Origin: Pseudomonas psychrophila
Lineage (GTDB): Bacteria > Pseudomonadota > Gammaproteobacteria > Pseudomonadales > Pseudomonadaceae
Direction: 5' to 3'
NCBI RefSeq assembly: GCF_001043005.1
Contig: NZ_JYKZ01000002.1
Span: 124,001-188,000 of the forward strand
Length of the DNA stretch: 64,000 nucleotides
Both the position numbers and the translations under genes were made by a program. Of the stretch, positions 10,258 through 19,861 are shown in pieces (positions within the stretch are counted from its first letter, which is position 1; the number at the start of each line of letters is the position of its first letter). Under the pieces are notes generated by a model. That model was not told where the DNA came from. It saw only the letters and a list, made by a program, of their open reading frames with translations, and did no database searches.

Positions 10258-10473
10258 TCAATTGCCAAGATTAGCGCTATCCGCGTCTTGAGCACACCAG
10301 CCACAGTCAAAGGGCTGGCCTATTTTTGCCTGGCGTTGCTCAGGGTCAAGCACCCAGGGTCTTGATTGCCAGGGCGGTTGGTGACGGTGGTGTTGGGTAT
10401 GGCCGCAGGAGAGCACGGCAACCCAGTGCTCCTCTTCATCCTGACGCCAGCCAATGATCGTTGAAGTTTTCAA
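10258..10473 (-). CDS. Small DUF3565 protein
   Basis: About 71 residues ending in CGWCAQDADSANLGN. The core WVAVLSCGHTQHHRHQPPW followed by RPWVL and a second Cys-x2-Cys pair matches the DUF3565 family (sometimes called pressure-regulated proteins). The cysteines and histidines suggest a bound metal. I propose a TTG start at 10473 with GGA five bases upstream; the frame stays open further upstream without recognisable family sequence. It lies between pta and the divergent slyD, so its 5' region overlaps the slyD promoter area. Function unknown. Confidence 0.7.
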   Translation of the reverse strand: MKTSTIIGWRQDEEEHWVAVLSCGHTQHHRHQPPWQSRPWVLDPEQRQAKIGQPFDCGWCAQDADSANLGN

Positions 10474-10564
10474 AATTATCCGTTGGTCTTGGTTGTGTTC
10501 GCTTTCGGGCGATTGCTTGGTTAAACTTGCGAACTCATTATTTTTTTGCAAAAGGTCTCGCCCC

Positions 10565-11050
10565 ATGACGATCGCCGCCAATAAGGCTGTCTCCATCGAC
10601 TATACCCTGACCAATGACGCTGGTGAGGTCATCGACAGTTCTGCCGGCGGCGCGCCGCTGGTCTACCTGCAAGGTGCAGGTAACATCATTCCGGGTCTGG
10701 AAAAGGCTCTGATCGGTAAGGCTGTTGGTGATGAGCTGGACGTCAGCGTTGAACCTGAAGACGCTTACGGCGAGTACTCCGCTGAGCTGGTAAGCACGTT
10801 GAGCGCCAGCATGTTCGAAGGCGTTGACCAACTGGAAGTTGGCATGCAGTTCCACGCTTCGGCGCCGGACGGCCAAATGCAGATCGTGACCATCCGTGAT
10901 CTGGACGGCGACGACGTGACCGTTGATGGTAACCACCCACTGGCTGGTCAGCGTCTGAACTTCAAGGTCAAGGTAGTTGCTATTCGTGACGCAAGCGAAG
11001 AAGAAATCGCTCACGGCCACGTACACGGTGAAGGCGGTCACCAGCACTGA
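10565..11050 (+). CDS. slyD: FKBP-type peptidyl-prolyl isomerase SlyD
   Basis: Cytosolic proline isomerase and chaperone, 161 residues. The FKBP fold starts at SIDYTLTNDAGEVIDSS; the inserted-in-flap chaperone domain spans about residues 70-125. The C-terminal tail is a short histidine-rich segment (HGHVHGEGGHQH), much shorter than in E. coli SlyD, but still likely to bind nickel or zinc. AAGG lies 11 bases before the ATG. A rho-independent terminator follows. Confidence 0.93.
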   Translation: MTIAANKAVSIDYTLTNDAGEVIDSSAGGAPLVYLQGAGNIIPGLEKALIGKAVGDELDVSVEPEDAYGEYSAELVSTLSASMFEGVDQLEVGMQFHASAPDGQMQIVTIRDLDGDDVTVDGNHPLAGQRLNFKVKVVAIRDASEEEIAHGHVHGEGGHQH

Positions 11051-11085
11051 TAAGTGCTGCTACGCTCACGTGTGAACTTGCCAGG

Positions 11086-11110
11086 AAGGCGCCTACGGGC
11101 GCCTTTTTTT
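11086..11110 (+). terminator. Rho-independent terminator of slyD
   Basis: Stem AAGGCGCC / GGCGCCTT with a TACG loop and a run of seven or more T residues. Confidence 0.9.
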
Positions 11111-11183
11111 ATCCTGGTCGATTACTGCAATCGGTGCATCGGACGATTGTTTGAATGTAGATACAGAAATCCTGGAGTCCGTC

Positions 11184-11666
11184 ATGAGTGCTTTTCACGA
11201 ACTTATCCTAGATGCGCTGGATGGCAAGCCGCTCCCACTGGAAACCTTTAAAGGCAAGGTGGTGCTGGTAGTGAACGTGGCCTCCAAGTGCGGCTTGACC
11301 CCTCAATATGCAGCACTGGAAAACCTGTATCAGCAATTCAAGGGCCAGGGTTTCAGCGTTTTAGGTGTGCCCTGCAATCAGTTCGCCGGGCAAGAGCCGG
11401 GTACCGAACAGCAAATCCAGGCGTTTTGCAGCCTCAACTACGGGGTCAGTTTCCCTCTGAGCAGCAAGCTTGAGGTCAACGGGCCTGACCGTCACCAGCT
11501 CTATCGATTGCTGGCAGGCGAGGGGGCCGAGTTTGAGGGGGAGATCACCTGGAACTTCGAGAAGTTTTTGGTCGGCAAGGATGGCCGGGTGTTGGCGAGA
11601 TTCTCGCCGCGCACCGCGCCGGACGATGCCACGGTGATTCAGGCGATTGAAAAATCCCTGGCTTAA
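11184..11666 (+). CDS. Glutathione peroxidase (thiol-dependent, GPx/BtuE-like)
   Basis: A 160-residue thioredoxin-fold peroxidase that reduces hydroperoxides. The peroxidatic residue is cysteine, not selenocysteine, in VNVASKCGLTPQY (C35). The resolving region CNQFAGQEPG and the WNFEKFLV motif complete the catalytic tetrad. The ATG at 11184 has GGAG at good spacing; a GTG-rich extension upstream is unlikely to be translated. Many bacterial cysteine GPx enzymes use thioredoxin rather than glutathione. It converges on the glycosyltransferase gene, overlapping by 4 bases. Confidence 0.92.
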   Translation: MSAFHELILDALDGKPLPLETFKGKVVLVVNVASKCGLTPQYAALENLYQQFKGQGFSVLGVPCNQFAGQEPGTEQQIQAFCSLNYGVSFPLSSKLEVNGPDRHQLYRLLAGEGAEFEGEITWNFEKFLVGKDGRVLARFSPRTAPDDATVIQAIEKSLA

Positions 11667-12853
11667 GGTTTTTTTACCACGACGTGAATGGGCACCGGGG
11701 CTGCACACATGGAGCCCTGGCAAGCTCGCTGCAGCTGGCTTTCGAACTGTTCGACAATCCCTGACCAGCTTTGGCGGCTGGCATGACGACGAGCATTGAG
11801 GCGCAGGGTGCGTAAGGTCTCCGGGTCTTCGAGAAGCCAGCAGGCGGCTTCGATCCATGCGTATTCGTCCCCCGGCATGGCCAACACTCCGTTGTAACCG
11901 TGTCGGATATGCAGGCCCGCAGCGGCCTCGTCATAGGCAACCACGCCCAAGCCAGAGGCCTGTGCTTCGAGCACCACATTGCCAAATGTCTCGCTCAGGC
12001 TCGGGAATAAAAACACATCCCCGCACGCGTAATGACTGGCCAGGGCTTGCCCTGACTGCTGGCCGCAAAATATCGCTTCAGGCAATGAGGCTTCCAGCGT
12101 CGAGCGTTTTGAACCGTCGCCCACCACGATCAACTTGAAGCGGCGCGCGGGATATCGGGCTTGCAGCGCATCAAGACAGCGCTTGAGAGCGCCCAGATTT
12201 TTTTCCGGTGCCAGACGCCCCACATATAACAGCGCAATATCGTTTTCTCCCAGCCCCCAGCTGCGGCGCAACGCGTCCTGGCGTTTTGCAGGGCTGAACA
12301 ACTGGCTGTCGACGCCGCGAGGGAGCAGTTCCAGTCGTTCAAAATGCCTGCGCGCAAGCTCCACGCGCTGGCTGGTACTGGGGACCAGAGTCAAGGCCGA
12401 GCGATTGTGGAACCAGCGCAAATAGTGCGTCAGTGCGCGGGTGAACAGGGTCAGGCCGTGTTGACGCAAGTACTGCTGGAAGTTGGTATGAAACCCCGTG
12501 ACCGCAGTAATCCCCAAGCGACGCGCAACCCGCAGTGCACATAAGCCCAACGGTCCCTCAGTGGCGATGTAAACCACATCCGGAGGTTGTTGGCGCCAGC
12601 GTTTGGTCAAGCGATGGGTGGAGGTCAGGCCCCATTGCAGGCCGGGATAACCGGGGAGCGGCAGACCCCGGCACAGCATCAGCTCATCGTTGCTGCGCTG
12701 GCCACCATCGTCGGCCTGGCGCGGGCGTACCAGTTCCACGCGATGATTGCGCGCGCGCAAGCCATCACACAGCTGGCCAAGAGTATTGGCGACACCATTG
12801 ATTTCAGGGGCGAAGGTTTCGGTGATCAGGGCGATATGCAGGGCTGTGGTCAT
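11663..12853 (-). CDS. Family 4 glycosyltransferase
   Basis: A 396-residue GT-B fold enzyme of the GT4 (GT1-like) group. The N-terminal acceptor domain has ITETFAPEINGVANTL; the C-terminal donor domain has VGRLAPEKNL near residue 213 and the EX7E segment in FPSLSETFGNVVLEAQASG near 296. It resembles GDP-mannose-dependent mannosyltransferases such as MgtA/PimB, but the substrate cannot be read from sequence. The start region is odd: a 24 bp imperfect tandem repeat duplicates the start codon context, giving in-frame ATGs at 12853, 12877 and 12886; I chose 12853. Confidence 0.85.
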   Translation of the reverse strand: MTTALHIALITETFAPEINGVANTLGQLCDGLRARNHRVELVRPRQADDGGQRSNDELMLCRGLPLPGYPGLQWGLTSTHRLTKRWRQQPPDVVYIATEGPLGLCALRVARRLGITAVTGFHTNFQQYLRQHGLTLFTRALTHYLRWFHNRSALTLVPSTSQRVELARRHFERLELLPRGVDSQLFSPAKRQDALRRSWGLGENDIALLYVGRLAPEKNLGALKRCLDALQARYPARRFKLIVVGDGSKRSTLEASLPEAIFCGQQSGQALASHYACGDVFLFPSLSETFGNVVLEAQASGLGVVAYDEAAAGLHIRHGYNGVLAMPGDEYAWIEAACWLLEDPETLRTLRLNARRHASRQSWSGIVEQFESQLQRACQGSMCAAPVPIHVVVKKP

Positions 12854-12895
12854 GACCCCAGTGTGTCGGGGGGTCATGACGCCCATGTGTCACGG
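12848..12895. repeat. Two 24 bp imperfect tandem repeats at a start codon
   Basis: Units 12848-12871 and 12872-12895 share GGTCATGAC and TGTGTC. The period is eight codons, so the glycosyltransferase frame stays open through both. Confidence 0.7.
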
Positions 12896-12917
12896 TGATG
12901 ATGGATTTATGAAGCCG

Positions 12918-13667
12918 TTAGCGGGACGCCAGCGCTTCTTCGCCCCGCTCGCGCACCCAGAACAGCGTCGCTCCGGCCACGGCGGCCGGCATCATCAGGA
13001 TATTGACCACAGGGATCAACAGCACCAGATAGACGATGCCGCCAAAACTCATGCTCTGCCAGCGCTTCTCGCGTAGCCAGGCGAGCATCTCGTTCCAGCC
13101 CAGCTTGTGGTTGTCGGCCGGGTAGTCGATGTACTGGATAGCCATCATCCAGATCCCGAACAGTAGCCACAGCGGCGCCGCGATCAGGTTGAGCACCGGT
13201 ATGAACGAAAGGATCAACAGCGCAATGGCCCGTGGCAGGAAGTAGCCCAGCTTGCGCATTTCACGGGCCAGGGTGCGGGGCACCATCGCCATCAGTTCAC
13301 CCCAGCTGAAGGGCGGTGAGTTATCGACCCCGCGTACTACGGCCTCGACTTTTTCCGATAGAAAACCGTTAAACGGCGCGGCAATGATGTTGGCCAGCAT
13401 GGTGAAGGTAAAAAACACCATCAACGCCACCAGGACCACGAACAGCGGCCACAATACGTAGTTGAGAAAGCTGAGCCAGCTGGGCAGCGACGGCATCAGG
13501 GTATCGACCCAGAGGCTGAACTGATGCCCGGCGAAGTAAATCAATCCGACGAACAGCACCAGATTGATCAGCAACGGCAGCAGCACGAACAAGCGCAGGC
13601 CAGGGCTGAGAACCAACTTTAGGCCTTCACGCAGGTACTGCGGGCCAGAGAGAACGGGGGCGGGCAT
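12918..13667 (-). CDS. cysZ: Sulfate transporter CysZ
   Basis: Inner-membrane sulfate channel that supplies the cysteine pathway, 249 residues, normal length. Several long hydrophobic segments are seen (about 22-46, 66-92, 140-170, 200-232), with the family segments LNYVLWPLF and [15 protein letters not shown]. The ATG is preceded by CGGAG. It stands next to trxB, transcribed away from it; the trxB product keeps thioredoxin reduced for PAPS reductase, so the pair fits sulfur assimilation. Confidence 0.92.
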   Translation of the reverse strand: MPAPVLSGPQYLREGLKLVLSPGLRLFVLLPLLINLVLFVGLIYFAGHQFSLWVDTLMPSLPSWLSFLNYVLWPLFVVLVALMVFFTFTMLANIIAAPFNGFLSEKVEAVVRGVDNSPPFSWGELMAMVPRTLAREMRKLGYFLPRAIALLILSFIPVLNLIAAPLWLLFGIWMMAIQYIDYPADNHKLGWNEMLAWLREKRWQSMSFGGIVYLVLLIPVVNILMMPAAVAGATLFWVRERGEEALASR

Positions 13668-14941
<1,274 letters not shown>

Positions 14942-14954
14942 TAGCCCATCCCAA

Positions 14955-14983
14955 CAAAAAAACCGGCCGAGGCCGGTTTTTTT
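14955..14983 (+). terminator. Rho-independent terminator of trxB
   Basis: AAAAAAACCGGCC / GGCCGGTTTTTTT stem with a GA-rich loop. It is flanked by A and T runs and could work in both directions. Confidence 0.93.
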
Positions 14984-15004
14984 GTGTCTAGGAGTAAGAG
15001 ATCC

Positions 15005-15040
15005 CGTAGCAGCTGCCGAAGGAACGAGGCAGCTGCTACG
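15005..15040. repeat. Short inverted repeat of the GTAGCAGCTGCC family
   Basis: Arms CGTAGCAGCTGCC and GGCAGCTGCTACG (13 bp, perfect) around a 10-base loop. The motif is a widespread Pseudomonas intergenic repeat distinct from the REP core elsewhere in the window. Confidence 0.8.
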
Positions 15041-15057
15041 AAATTATCGATTTTGGC

Positions 15058-15399
15058 TTACGCCTTGCGCGTCAGCGGCTGTGCGTCGAATTTCACGCCG
15101 GCCAGGCCGTGGGCAATCAGCGCACGGATATTGCTGTGGTCTGTACCTTCAGGCGTGGCAAGCACCGAACGGTAATGCTCGCCAAACGCCAACAGCGCCT
15201 GCTGATCACTCAAACCTTCCAGCAACGCCAGGCCCAGGGTCTTGCACGAACCTTCATTCTGCCCCGCAGCGTTTTCAACGCCGCCGTTGTTGAAGCCTTG
15301 CGGCAGGTAATCGTAGTGCGCTGCGATAAATGCCAGGGTGTCGGCGAAGAGATGTTCGCCGCTGTTGAGGCTGGCGCGCAGGGTGTTCAAATCAGTCAT
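15058..15399 (-). CDS. HopJ family protein
   Basis: A 113-residue protein of the HopJ family (HYDYLPQGFNNGGVENAAGQNEG is split by the motif YLPQGFNNG near residue 32). The family is named after a proposed type III effector, but it is a core gene in many Pseudomonas that have no type III system, and there is none in this window, so the effector label is doubtful. Its start codon overlaps the stop of the DUF1244 gene (TAATG), showing translational coupling. It is the last gene of the fol operon. Confidence 0.85.
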   Translation of the reverse strand: MTDLNTLRASLNSGEHLFADTLAFIAAHYDYLPQGFNNGGVENAAGQNEGSCKTLGLALLEGLSDQQALLAFGEHYRSVLATPEGTDHSNIRALIAHGLAGVKFDAQPLTRKA

Positions 15400-15689
15400 T
15401 ACTTTTTTCCTTGGGCAAACGCCGCGGTTTGTTCGGCGCTGGCTTCTTTCTGGTAGTGGGATTTCCACTCGGCATACGGCATGCCGTACACCGCTTCACG
15501 GGCGTCATCGAGGCTGATGTCGATCTGGCGCTCGTCCGCGGCGGCCTTGTACCACTTGGACAGGCAGTTGCGGCAAAAACCCGAGAGGTTCATCAGGTCA
15601 ATGTTTTGCACGTCCTTGCGGCTGTCGAGGTGGGCGACCAGACGACGAAATGCGGCGGCTTCGAGTTCGAGTTGTTCTTGGGGGGTCAT
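15399..15689 (-). CDS. DUF1244 (SMc04008-like) protein
   Basis: A 96-residue conserved protein with the motif NLSGFCRNCLSKWY near residue 40, which holds a Cys-x2-Cys pair, and AVYGMPYAEWK near 72. No function is established. The ATG at 15689 has GGTGA five bases upstream; a GTG at 15698 is an alternative start. It sits between folX (14 bases) and the hopJ-like gene (1-base overlap). Confidence 0.85.
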   Translation of the reverse strand: MTPQEQLELEAAAFRRLVAHLDSRKDVQNIDLMNLSGFCRNCLSKWYKAAADERQIDISLDDAREAVYGMPYAEWKSHYQKEASAEQTAAFAQGKK

Positions 15690-15703
15690 GGGGTTCACCG
15701 AGG

Positions 15704-16090
15704 TTAGGAAGTTGCAGCCTGGCGGCTTGCCGCCAGCGTGATCGACACCGATTCGGCAAAGCGCAGCGCGTGCGGCTTGTCGACTTCGACTTCGGCATAC
15801 AGCACGGCCGTGTTGGCCATTACCAGATCCAGCAGTTCTTGGGTCAGGCGCTCCAGCAGGGCGAAGCGGTTTTCTTCGACGTGCTGGATCACGGCCTTGG
15901 TGATGGTGCGGTAATTGAGCGCGTGGTCGATGTCGTTATCACGCACCGCCTCCTGTGCCGCGTAGAGAATGGTGAGGTTGATCAACACATCCTGCTTGTT
16001 GAGGATTTCTTCCTCATTGATACCGATATACGTGCGCAGGCACAGGTCCTTGACGCGAATACGGGCCATTCCTGGCTGAAGTTGTGGCAT
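15704..16090 (-). CDS. folX: Dihydroneopterin triphosphate 2'-epimerase FolX (FolB family)
   Basis: A 128-residue member of the dihydroneopterin aldolase/epimerase family. It is expected to epimerise dihydroneopterin triphosphate to the monapterin form for tetrahydromonapterin, the cofactor of phenylalanine hydroxylase in Pseudomonas. Conserved [18 protein letters not shown] at the N terminus and NYRTITKAV near 60. Its ATG overlaps the folE stop (TAATG). The folE-folX-folM neighbourhood supports FolX over the folate aldolase FolB. Confidence 0.88.
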   Translation of the reverse strand: MPQLQPGMARIRVKDLCLRTYIGINEEEILNKQDVLINLTILYAAQEAVRDNDIDHALNYRTITKAVIQHVEENRFALLERLTQELLDLVMANTAVLYAEVEVDKPHALRFAESVSITLAASRQAATS

Positions 16091-16650
16091 TACGACTTAC
16101 TCCGTCCAATCAATTGCAAGAACTCCATACGGGTGCTCGATTCGCGAAATTCGCCCAGCATGACCGAGGTGTTCATGGTCGAATTCTGTTTTTCTACACC
16201 GCGCATCATCATGCACATGTGTTGAGCTTCAATCACCACAGCAACGCCGGCAGCCTGGGTGACGCTCTGGATGGCATCGGCGATTTCCCGGGTGAGGTTT
16301 TCCTGGATTTGCAGGCGACGGGCATACATGTCGACGATGCGGGCGATTTTCGACAGCCCCAGCACTTTTCCGGTCGGGATGTATGCCACGTGGGCCTTGC
16401 CAATAAACGGCAGCAGATGATGCTCGCAGAGTGAATACAGCTCGATATTGGCCACGATCACCATTTCGTCGCTGTCAGAGGCGAACAAGGCGCCGTTGAC
16501 GAGGGTCTCCAGGCTCTGTTCATAGCCATGACACAGGTACTGCATGGCTTTGGCTGCGCGCTTGGGGGTGTCGAGCAAACCTTCGCGGTCAGGGTCTTCG
16601 CCGATATCAATGAGGATTTCGCGGTAATGCCCGGGCAGTGATGCGCTCAT
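16090..16650 (-). CDS. folE: GTP cyclohydrolase I
   Basis: Converts GTP to dihydroneopterin triphosphate, the first step of pterin synthesis. The 186-residue product has the zinc and catalytic motifs LCEHHLLPF near residue 74 and [10 protein letters not shown] near 143 and the usual length. GAGGAAG precedes the ATG at 16650. It is translationally coupled to folX by overlap. In Pseudomonas this copy typically belongs to the monapterin branch and is often one of two paralogues. Confidence 0.95.
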   Translation of the reverse strand: MSASLPGHYREILIDIGEDPDREGLLDTPKRAAKAMQYLCHGYEQSLETLVNGALFASDSDEMVIVANIELYSLCEHHLLPFIGKAHVAYIPTGKVLGLSKIARIVDMYARRLQIQENLTREIADAIQSVTQAAGVAVVIEAQHMCMMMRGVEKQNSTMNTSVMLGEFRESSTRMEFLQLIGRSKS

Positions 16651-16675
16651 GAAAATACTTCCTCGCGGGGGCGGC

Positions 16676-17386
16676 TTATTTAAGATGCCGGCCGCCATTG
16701 ACGGTCAGGGTAGTGCCAGTCACATGGGGGTTGTCCAGCAGATAACGCAGGCTCTGGTAGATCACCTCTGCGCCGGGTTCTATGCCCAGCGCGGATTTGG
16801 CCAGCGCTTTGGTGCGGTACGCCGCATCGTCGTCAGGGTTGAATAACAGCATGGCCGGGGCGATACCGTTGACTTTGATCTGTGGCGCCAGTTTAGCCGC
16901 GAATGACAGGGTCAGGCTGTCGAGCCCGGCTTTGGTGGCGCAATAGGCAATGTGCTTGCTGCTGCCCTTGCGTGTCACATCGTCGCTGATATGCACGATA
17001 TCCGCCGCAGTTGAGCGCTGGAGCAGCTCGCTGCAATGCAGGTTGATCAGGTAAGGCGCGAGCATGTGCACGCTGAACATGTGCGTAAAGGCGTCGGCTT
17101 CAGTCTGCGGGGTTTCTGCCAGCCAGGCCGAGGCGTTATGAACAATGGCCCGCAAGCAGTCGGTGTGCTCTTTAAGCTGGCGGATAAAGTCCAGAATACC
17201 GGCCTCGGTCGAGAAGTCGGCAAACATCGCAATAGCGCCCAGGTCACGCAGGGTTTGTACGCCAGGTTTTTCGCTGCGATAGGTAAAAATCACCGGATAG
17301 CCGTCTGCCAGCAGTTGCTGTGCGCAGTGCAAACCTACGCGCTGGCCGGCACCCGTGATCAGGATTGGAGCAGAAGAAGTGGGCAT
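16676..17386 (-). CDS. folM: Dihydromonapterin reductase FolM (SDR)
   Basis: A 236-residue short-chain dehydrogenase. The NADPH-binding motif is the pteridine-reductase type TGAGQRVG near residue 10, with the Tyr-x3-Lys pair in YCATKAG. Expected reaction: NADPH-dependent reduction of dihydromonapterin to tetrahydromonapterin. It is the first gene of the folM-folE-folX cluster on the minus strand, 25 bases before folE. The frame extends upstream without family sequence; ATG 17386 is chosen. Confidence 0.88.
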   Translation of the reverse strand: MPTSSAPILITGAGQRVGLHCAQQLLADGYPVIFTYRSEKPGVQTLRDLGAIAMFADFSTEAGILDFIRQLKEHTDCLRAIVHNASAWLAETPQTEADAFTHMFSVHMLAPYLINLHCSELLQRSTAADIVHISDDVTRKGSSKHIAYCATKAGLDSLTLSFAAKLAPQIKVNGIAPAMLLFNPDDDAAYRTKALAKSALGIEPGAEVIYQSLRYLLDNPHVTGTTLTVNGGRHLK

Positions 17387-17474
17387 GACGGACTCGGTGC
17401 AGGAACGCCGGAAACAGTCGCGGCGCAATGGCAAAACTATACCAGCGTCCGCGACGTAAAGCCCAAGCCCGAGC

Positions 17475-18044
17475 TTAGTTGCGGTGTGTCGCAATTGCGC
17501 TGCGCAGGGGTTTGTCTGGCGAGCGGTGCAGCCAGTTGGCCAGCAAGCGGGTAGACAGCGGAATAAACAGATAAACCATCAGCGGTGTCAACGCCAGGGT
17601 GCTGACCAGTACCCGGGGCAGCAGGCTCAATTCGCTCAATAAAGGGGCGCATACAAAGTTGAACAACAACGACACGGGGAAGAAGGCCAGCCAGATGGCA
17701 ACGGCTTGCTTCCAGCGCGGTGGCCTTTGCCCGGCAGCGCCAAACCAGCCGTCGATTCCGCTGACGCGGTGCTCTGAAGGGTTGGCAAACAAGTCACTGC
17801 CGCGCAGCAACCAGGCCTTGCGCGACACTGAATGCTCCCAGGCATGCAATGTCGCTTCATCGGCAAAGCGAAAGATGATTTGAAACTCATCGTCGCCCGG
17901 TGGCGGGGCCAACACGCCGGAACCCAGGTATCCGTAAAAGTCCGTGGCCAGTTGTTCGCCTTCATGCAACCAGGCAATCAATTCCTGATAGCGGCCCTTG
18001 GCGACGCGGCGCGCAACCATCAACGTGACAGGGGAGGTAGACAT
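17475..18044 (-). CDS. ABM-domain membrane protein
   Basis: A 189-residue protein with an N-terminal antibiotic-biosynthesis-monooxygenase-like (dimeric alpha/beta barrel) domain (about 1-95: VTLMVARRVAKGRYQEL, FRFADEATLHAW) and two membrane segments (about 115-138 and 142-165). No catalytic function is known for this membrane-linked type. GGAG lies before the ATG at 18044. It is transcribed away from the MerR regulator and towards folM, 88 bases downstream, so it may be the first gene of the fol operon. Confidence 0.8.
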   Translation of the reverse strand: MSTSPVTLMVARRVAKGRYQELIAWLHEGEQLATDFYGYLGSGVLAPPPGDDEFQIIFRFADEATLHAWEHSVSRKAWLLRGSDLFANPSEHRVSGIDGWFGAAGQRPPRWKQAVAIWLAFFPVSLLFNFVCAPLLSELSLLPRVLVSTLALTPLMVYLFIPLSTRLLANWLHRSPDKPLRSAIATHRN

Positions 18045-18259
18045 CGTGTATCTCCATGAGGCTAATGCTGCCCGGGTAGGGCAGACACAAAACACAGCGC
18101 CGGGGTGGTGGGCTGAGTGATGAAAAACAAGCAAGTATCGTTCCGCAATACAGCCCTTCCAGCTTGCGTAGCAGCCATAGGCAGTTGCTTGGGGAGCGGG
18201 GGCGCTCATGGGAAATGGAGCGTAGAATGCGCCGATCTACTGCAAACTGTGTCCTACCA

Positions 18260-19192
18260 ATGCCCGTGATTACTGAAGCTGAGCCCATTACACAGGCTGA
18301 TGACTGCCAAGGTCTCTACCCGATCCGGGAAGTGGCCAGGCTCACCGGCATCAACCCGGTAACCCTGCGTGCGTGGGAGCGGCGTTATGGTTTGATCGAA
18401 CCAAAACGCACCGAAAGTGGGCATCGGCTGTACTCAGTGACCGATATTGAGTCAATTCGCCTGATCTTGGGCTGGCTTGAGCGTGGGGTTGCCGTCAGCA
18501 AAGTCGCGCAATTACTTGCAAACACGAAGCCCGCTGACAATCCGCAGCCCGAGGCCAGCGAGTATGGCGAATGGCAAAGCCGTATCAGCGGTGCGCTCAC
18601 GGCCTTCAATGAGTCGGAGCTGGAACGCCTCTATGGTCAGATTTATTCCAGTTACCCGGTCGAAGTGGTGTTTCAGGGGATCTTCCTGCCCCTGTGGCAA
18701 CAGTTGTCAAAAGTTCAGGATGTGTTTGGCCGGACCAGCGAATGGCTGATGCTGGACGGGTTCTTGCGCGGGCGGGTGCAGCATCGTCTGCAATTGCAGG
18801 CGGCGGATGCCAGGCAGTGTGTGATGGTGGTGGCAATGCCTGAGCTGTGCCGCGAGCTGGAATTGTTGGTGGCGGGCTTGCTGTTGACCCGCAATGATCG
18901 GGTGGTCAGGGTTTTGGCCATCGGCCAACCCCTGGAAGAGTTGTCACTGGTCTGCGAAAAACTCGAACCTGAGGCGGTTGTACTGTATGCCAGTCATGCA
19001 CTGGGGACGGCGCACCATCGGCGACTGATGCGGCTGGCGCAGACCCTGGATTGCTCGGTGTCATTGGCCGGGGCCGGCTCGAATGTGGCTCAGGAGGCGC
19101 TGGCGGGTTCATCCATTGGTTGCCTGGGCAGCGAGGCACTGTTGATGAACCAGCGATTGGACGCTGATCTCAAGGCAACACTGGGCAGTTGA
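18260..19192 (+). CDS. MerR regulator with B12-domain-like C terminus lacking B12 motifs (class II LitR-like)
   Basis: About 310 residues. The N-terminal MerR winged helix (YPIREVARLTGINPVTLRAW, then RRYGL and ESGHRLY) binds DNA. The C-terminal 200 residues have the helical-plus-Rossmann layout of CarH/LitR proteins (GQPLEEL, AVVLYASH), but I see neither the WxxxEH nor the DxHxxG cobalamin motif. B12-free LitR-type regulators in P. putida work with short LOV proteins in light responses, and a LOV gene lies 0.7 kb downstream, so a light-response role is inferred. The start is uncertain (ATG at 18260, or 18215). Confidence 0.82.
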   Translation: MPVITEAEPITQADDCQGLYPIREVARLTGINPVTLRAWERRYGLIEPKRTESGHRLYSVTDIESIRLILGWLERGVAVSKVAQLLANTKPADNPQPEASEYGEWQSRISGALTAFNESELERLYGQIYSSYPVEVVFQGIFLPLWQQLSKVQDVFGRTSEWLMLDGFLRGRVQHRLQLQAADARQCVMVVAMPELCRELELLVAGLLLTRNDRVVRVLAIGQPLEELSLVCEKLEPEAVVLYASHALGTAHHRRLMRLAQTLDCSVSLAGAGSNVAQEALAGSSIGCLGSEALLMNQRLDADLKATLGS

Positions 19193-19198
19193 TCAAGG

Positions 19199-19804
19199 TC
19201 AGCCGTGCAGGCCTGGATGCGTCAGGCGGTGTTGGTGCAGCATGTATTGGCGCAACCGCTCGGTTTCACCTTTGTCACGCTGACTTAGCCGGTAGGCGTA
19301 AAGGCCCAGCTCGGTTTTGCGTTCCAGGGTGCCGCGCAAGGCAATTCGCTCGTATCCGCCGGGGTTGAACCACTGGGAAAACTGGCGGGGCGGCTCGCTG
19401 TCGTGACGCATTTCAACCAGAACCCCTTTGAACGAGACTTCAGTGATCCACAGATGACCGGCTTTGCCCCTGATGTTTTCAAGGGGGACCGGTTCTGGCA
19501 GCGTCAGGCGCCAAGGGCGAGCTTTTGGCCCGTCTTCGAAGATGCTTGGAGCACCGAGTTGCAGATGCTGAGCATGGAATTCGTCCTCAACCAGACGCAG
19601 TGGAAAACTCATTTGCTGGTTGGCGAATTGCGCATGGATAGTGACTTGCTCATGGGCCGCCAGGCGTGTCAGCAGATCACGAATTTGCGACATGCCATTG
19701 ACCATCAGGCTGGACGACGCATCCCGTCTGTTAAGCAGAGGGTTTTGGTGCATCGTTTGGATGAAATCCAGCTCGTCCTGAGTCAAAAGGGCATCGTGGG
19801 ACAT
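19199..19804 (-). CDS. PilZ-like domain protein
   Basis: A 201-residue soluble protein. A N-terminal YcgR-like beta region (about 35-90) is followed by a segment with EVSFKGVLVEMR (the S-x2-G part of a PilZ motif). I do not see a good RxxxR motif, so c-di-GMP binding may be weak or absent. Similar proteins are annotated as PilZ-domain in other Pseudomonas. It is downstream of the LOV gene on the same strand, 57 bases apart. ATG 19804 has no obvious ribosome-binding site; TTG 19816 is possible. Confidence 0.6.
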   Translation of the reverse strand: MSHDALLTQDELDFIQTMHQNPLLNRRDASSSLMVNGMSQIRDLLTRLAAHEQVTIHAQFANQQMSFPLRLVEDEFHAQHLQLGAPSIFEDGPKARPWRLTLPEPVPLENIRGKAGHLWITEVSFKGVLVEMRHDSEPPRQFSQWFNPGGYERIALRGTLERKTELGLYAYRLSQRDKGETERLRQYMLHQHRLTHPGLHG

Positions 19805-19861
19805 GATGGGGCTCAAAAAAGGTCTGAAAAAATCGGGATAGCGAGGATCAGACCGCTTTTT

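Noticed and set aside
15058..15399. Type III secretion effector (HopJ) implying a T3SS
   Set aside because: No T3SS genes, chaperone or hrp box seen. HopJ homologues are common core genes, so the name alone is not evidence.
18260..19192. B12-dependent CarH/LitR photoreceptor
   Set aside because: The cobalamin-binding WxxxEH and DxHxxG motifs are not present, so direct B12 light sensing is unlikely.
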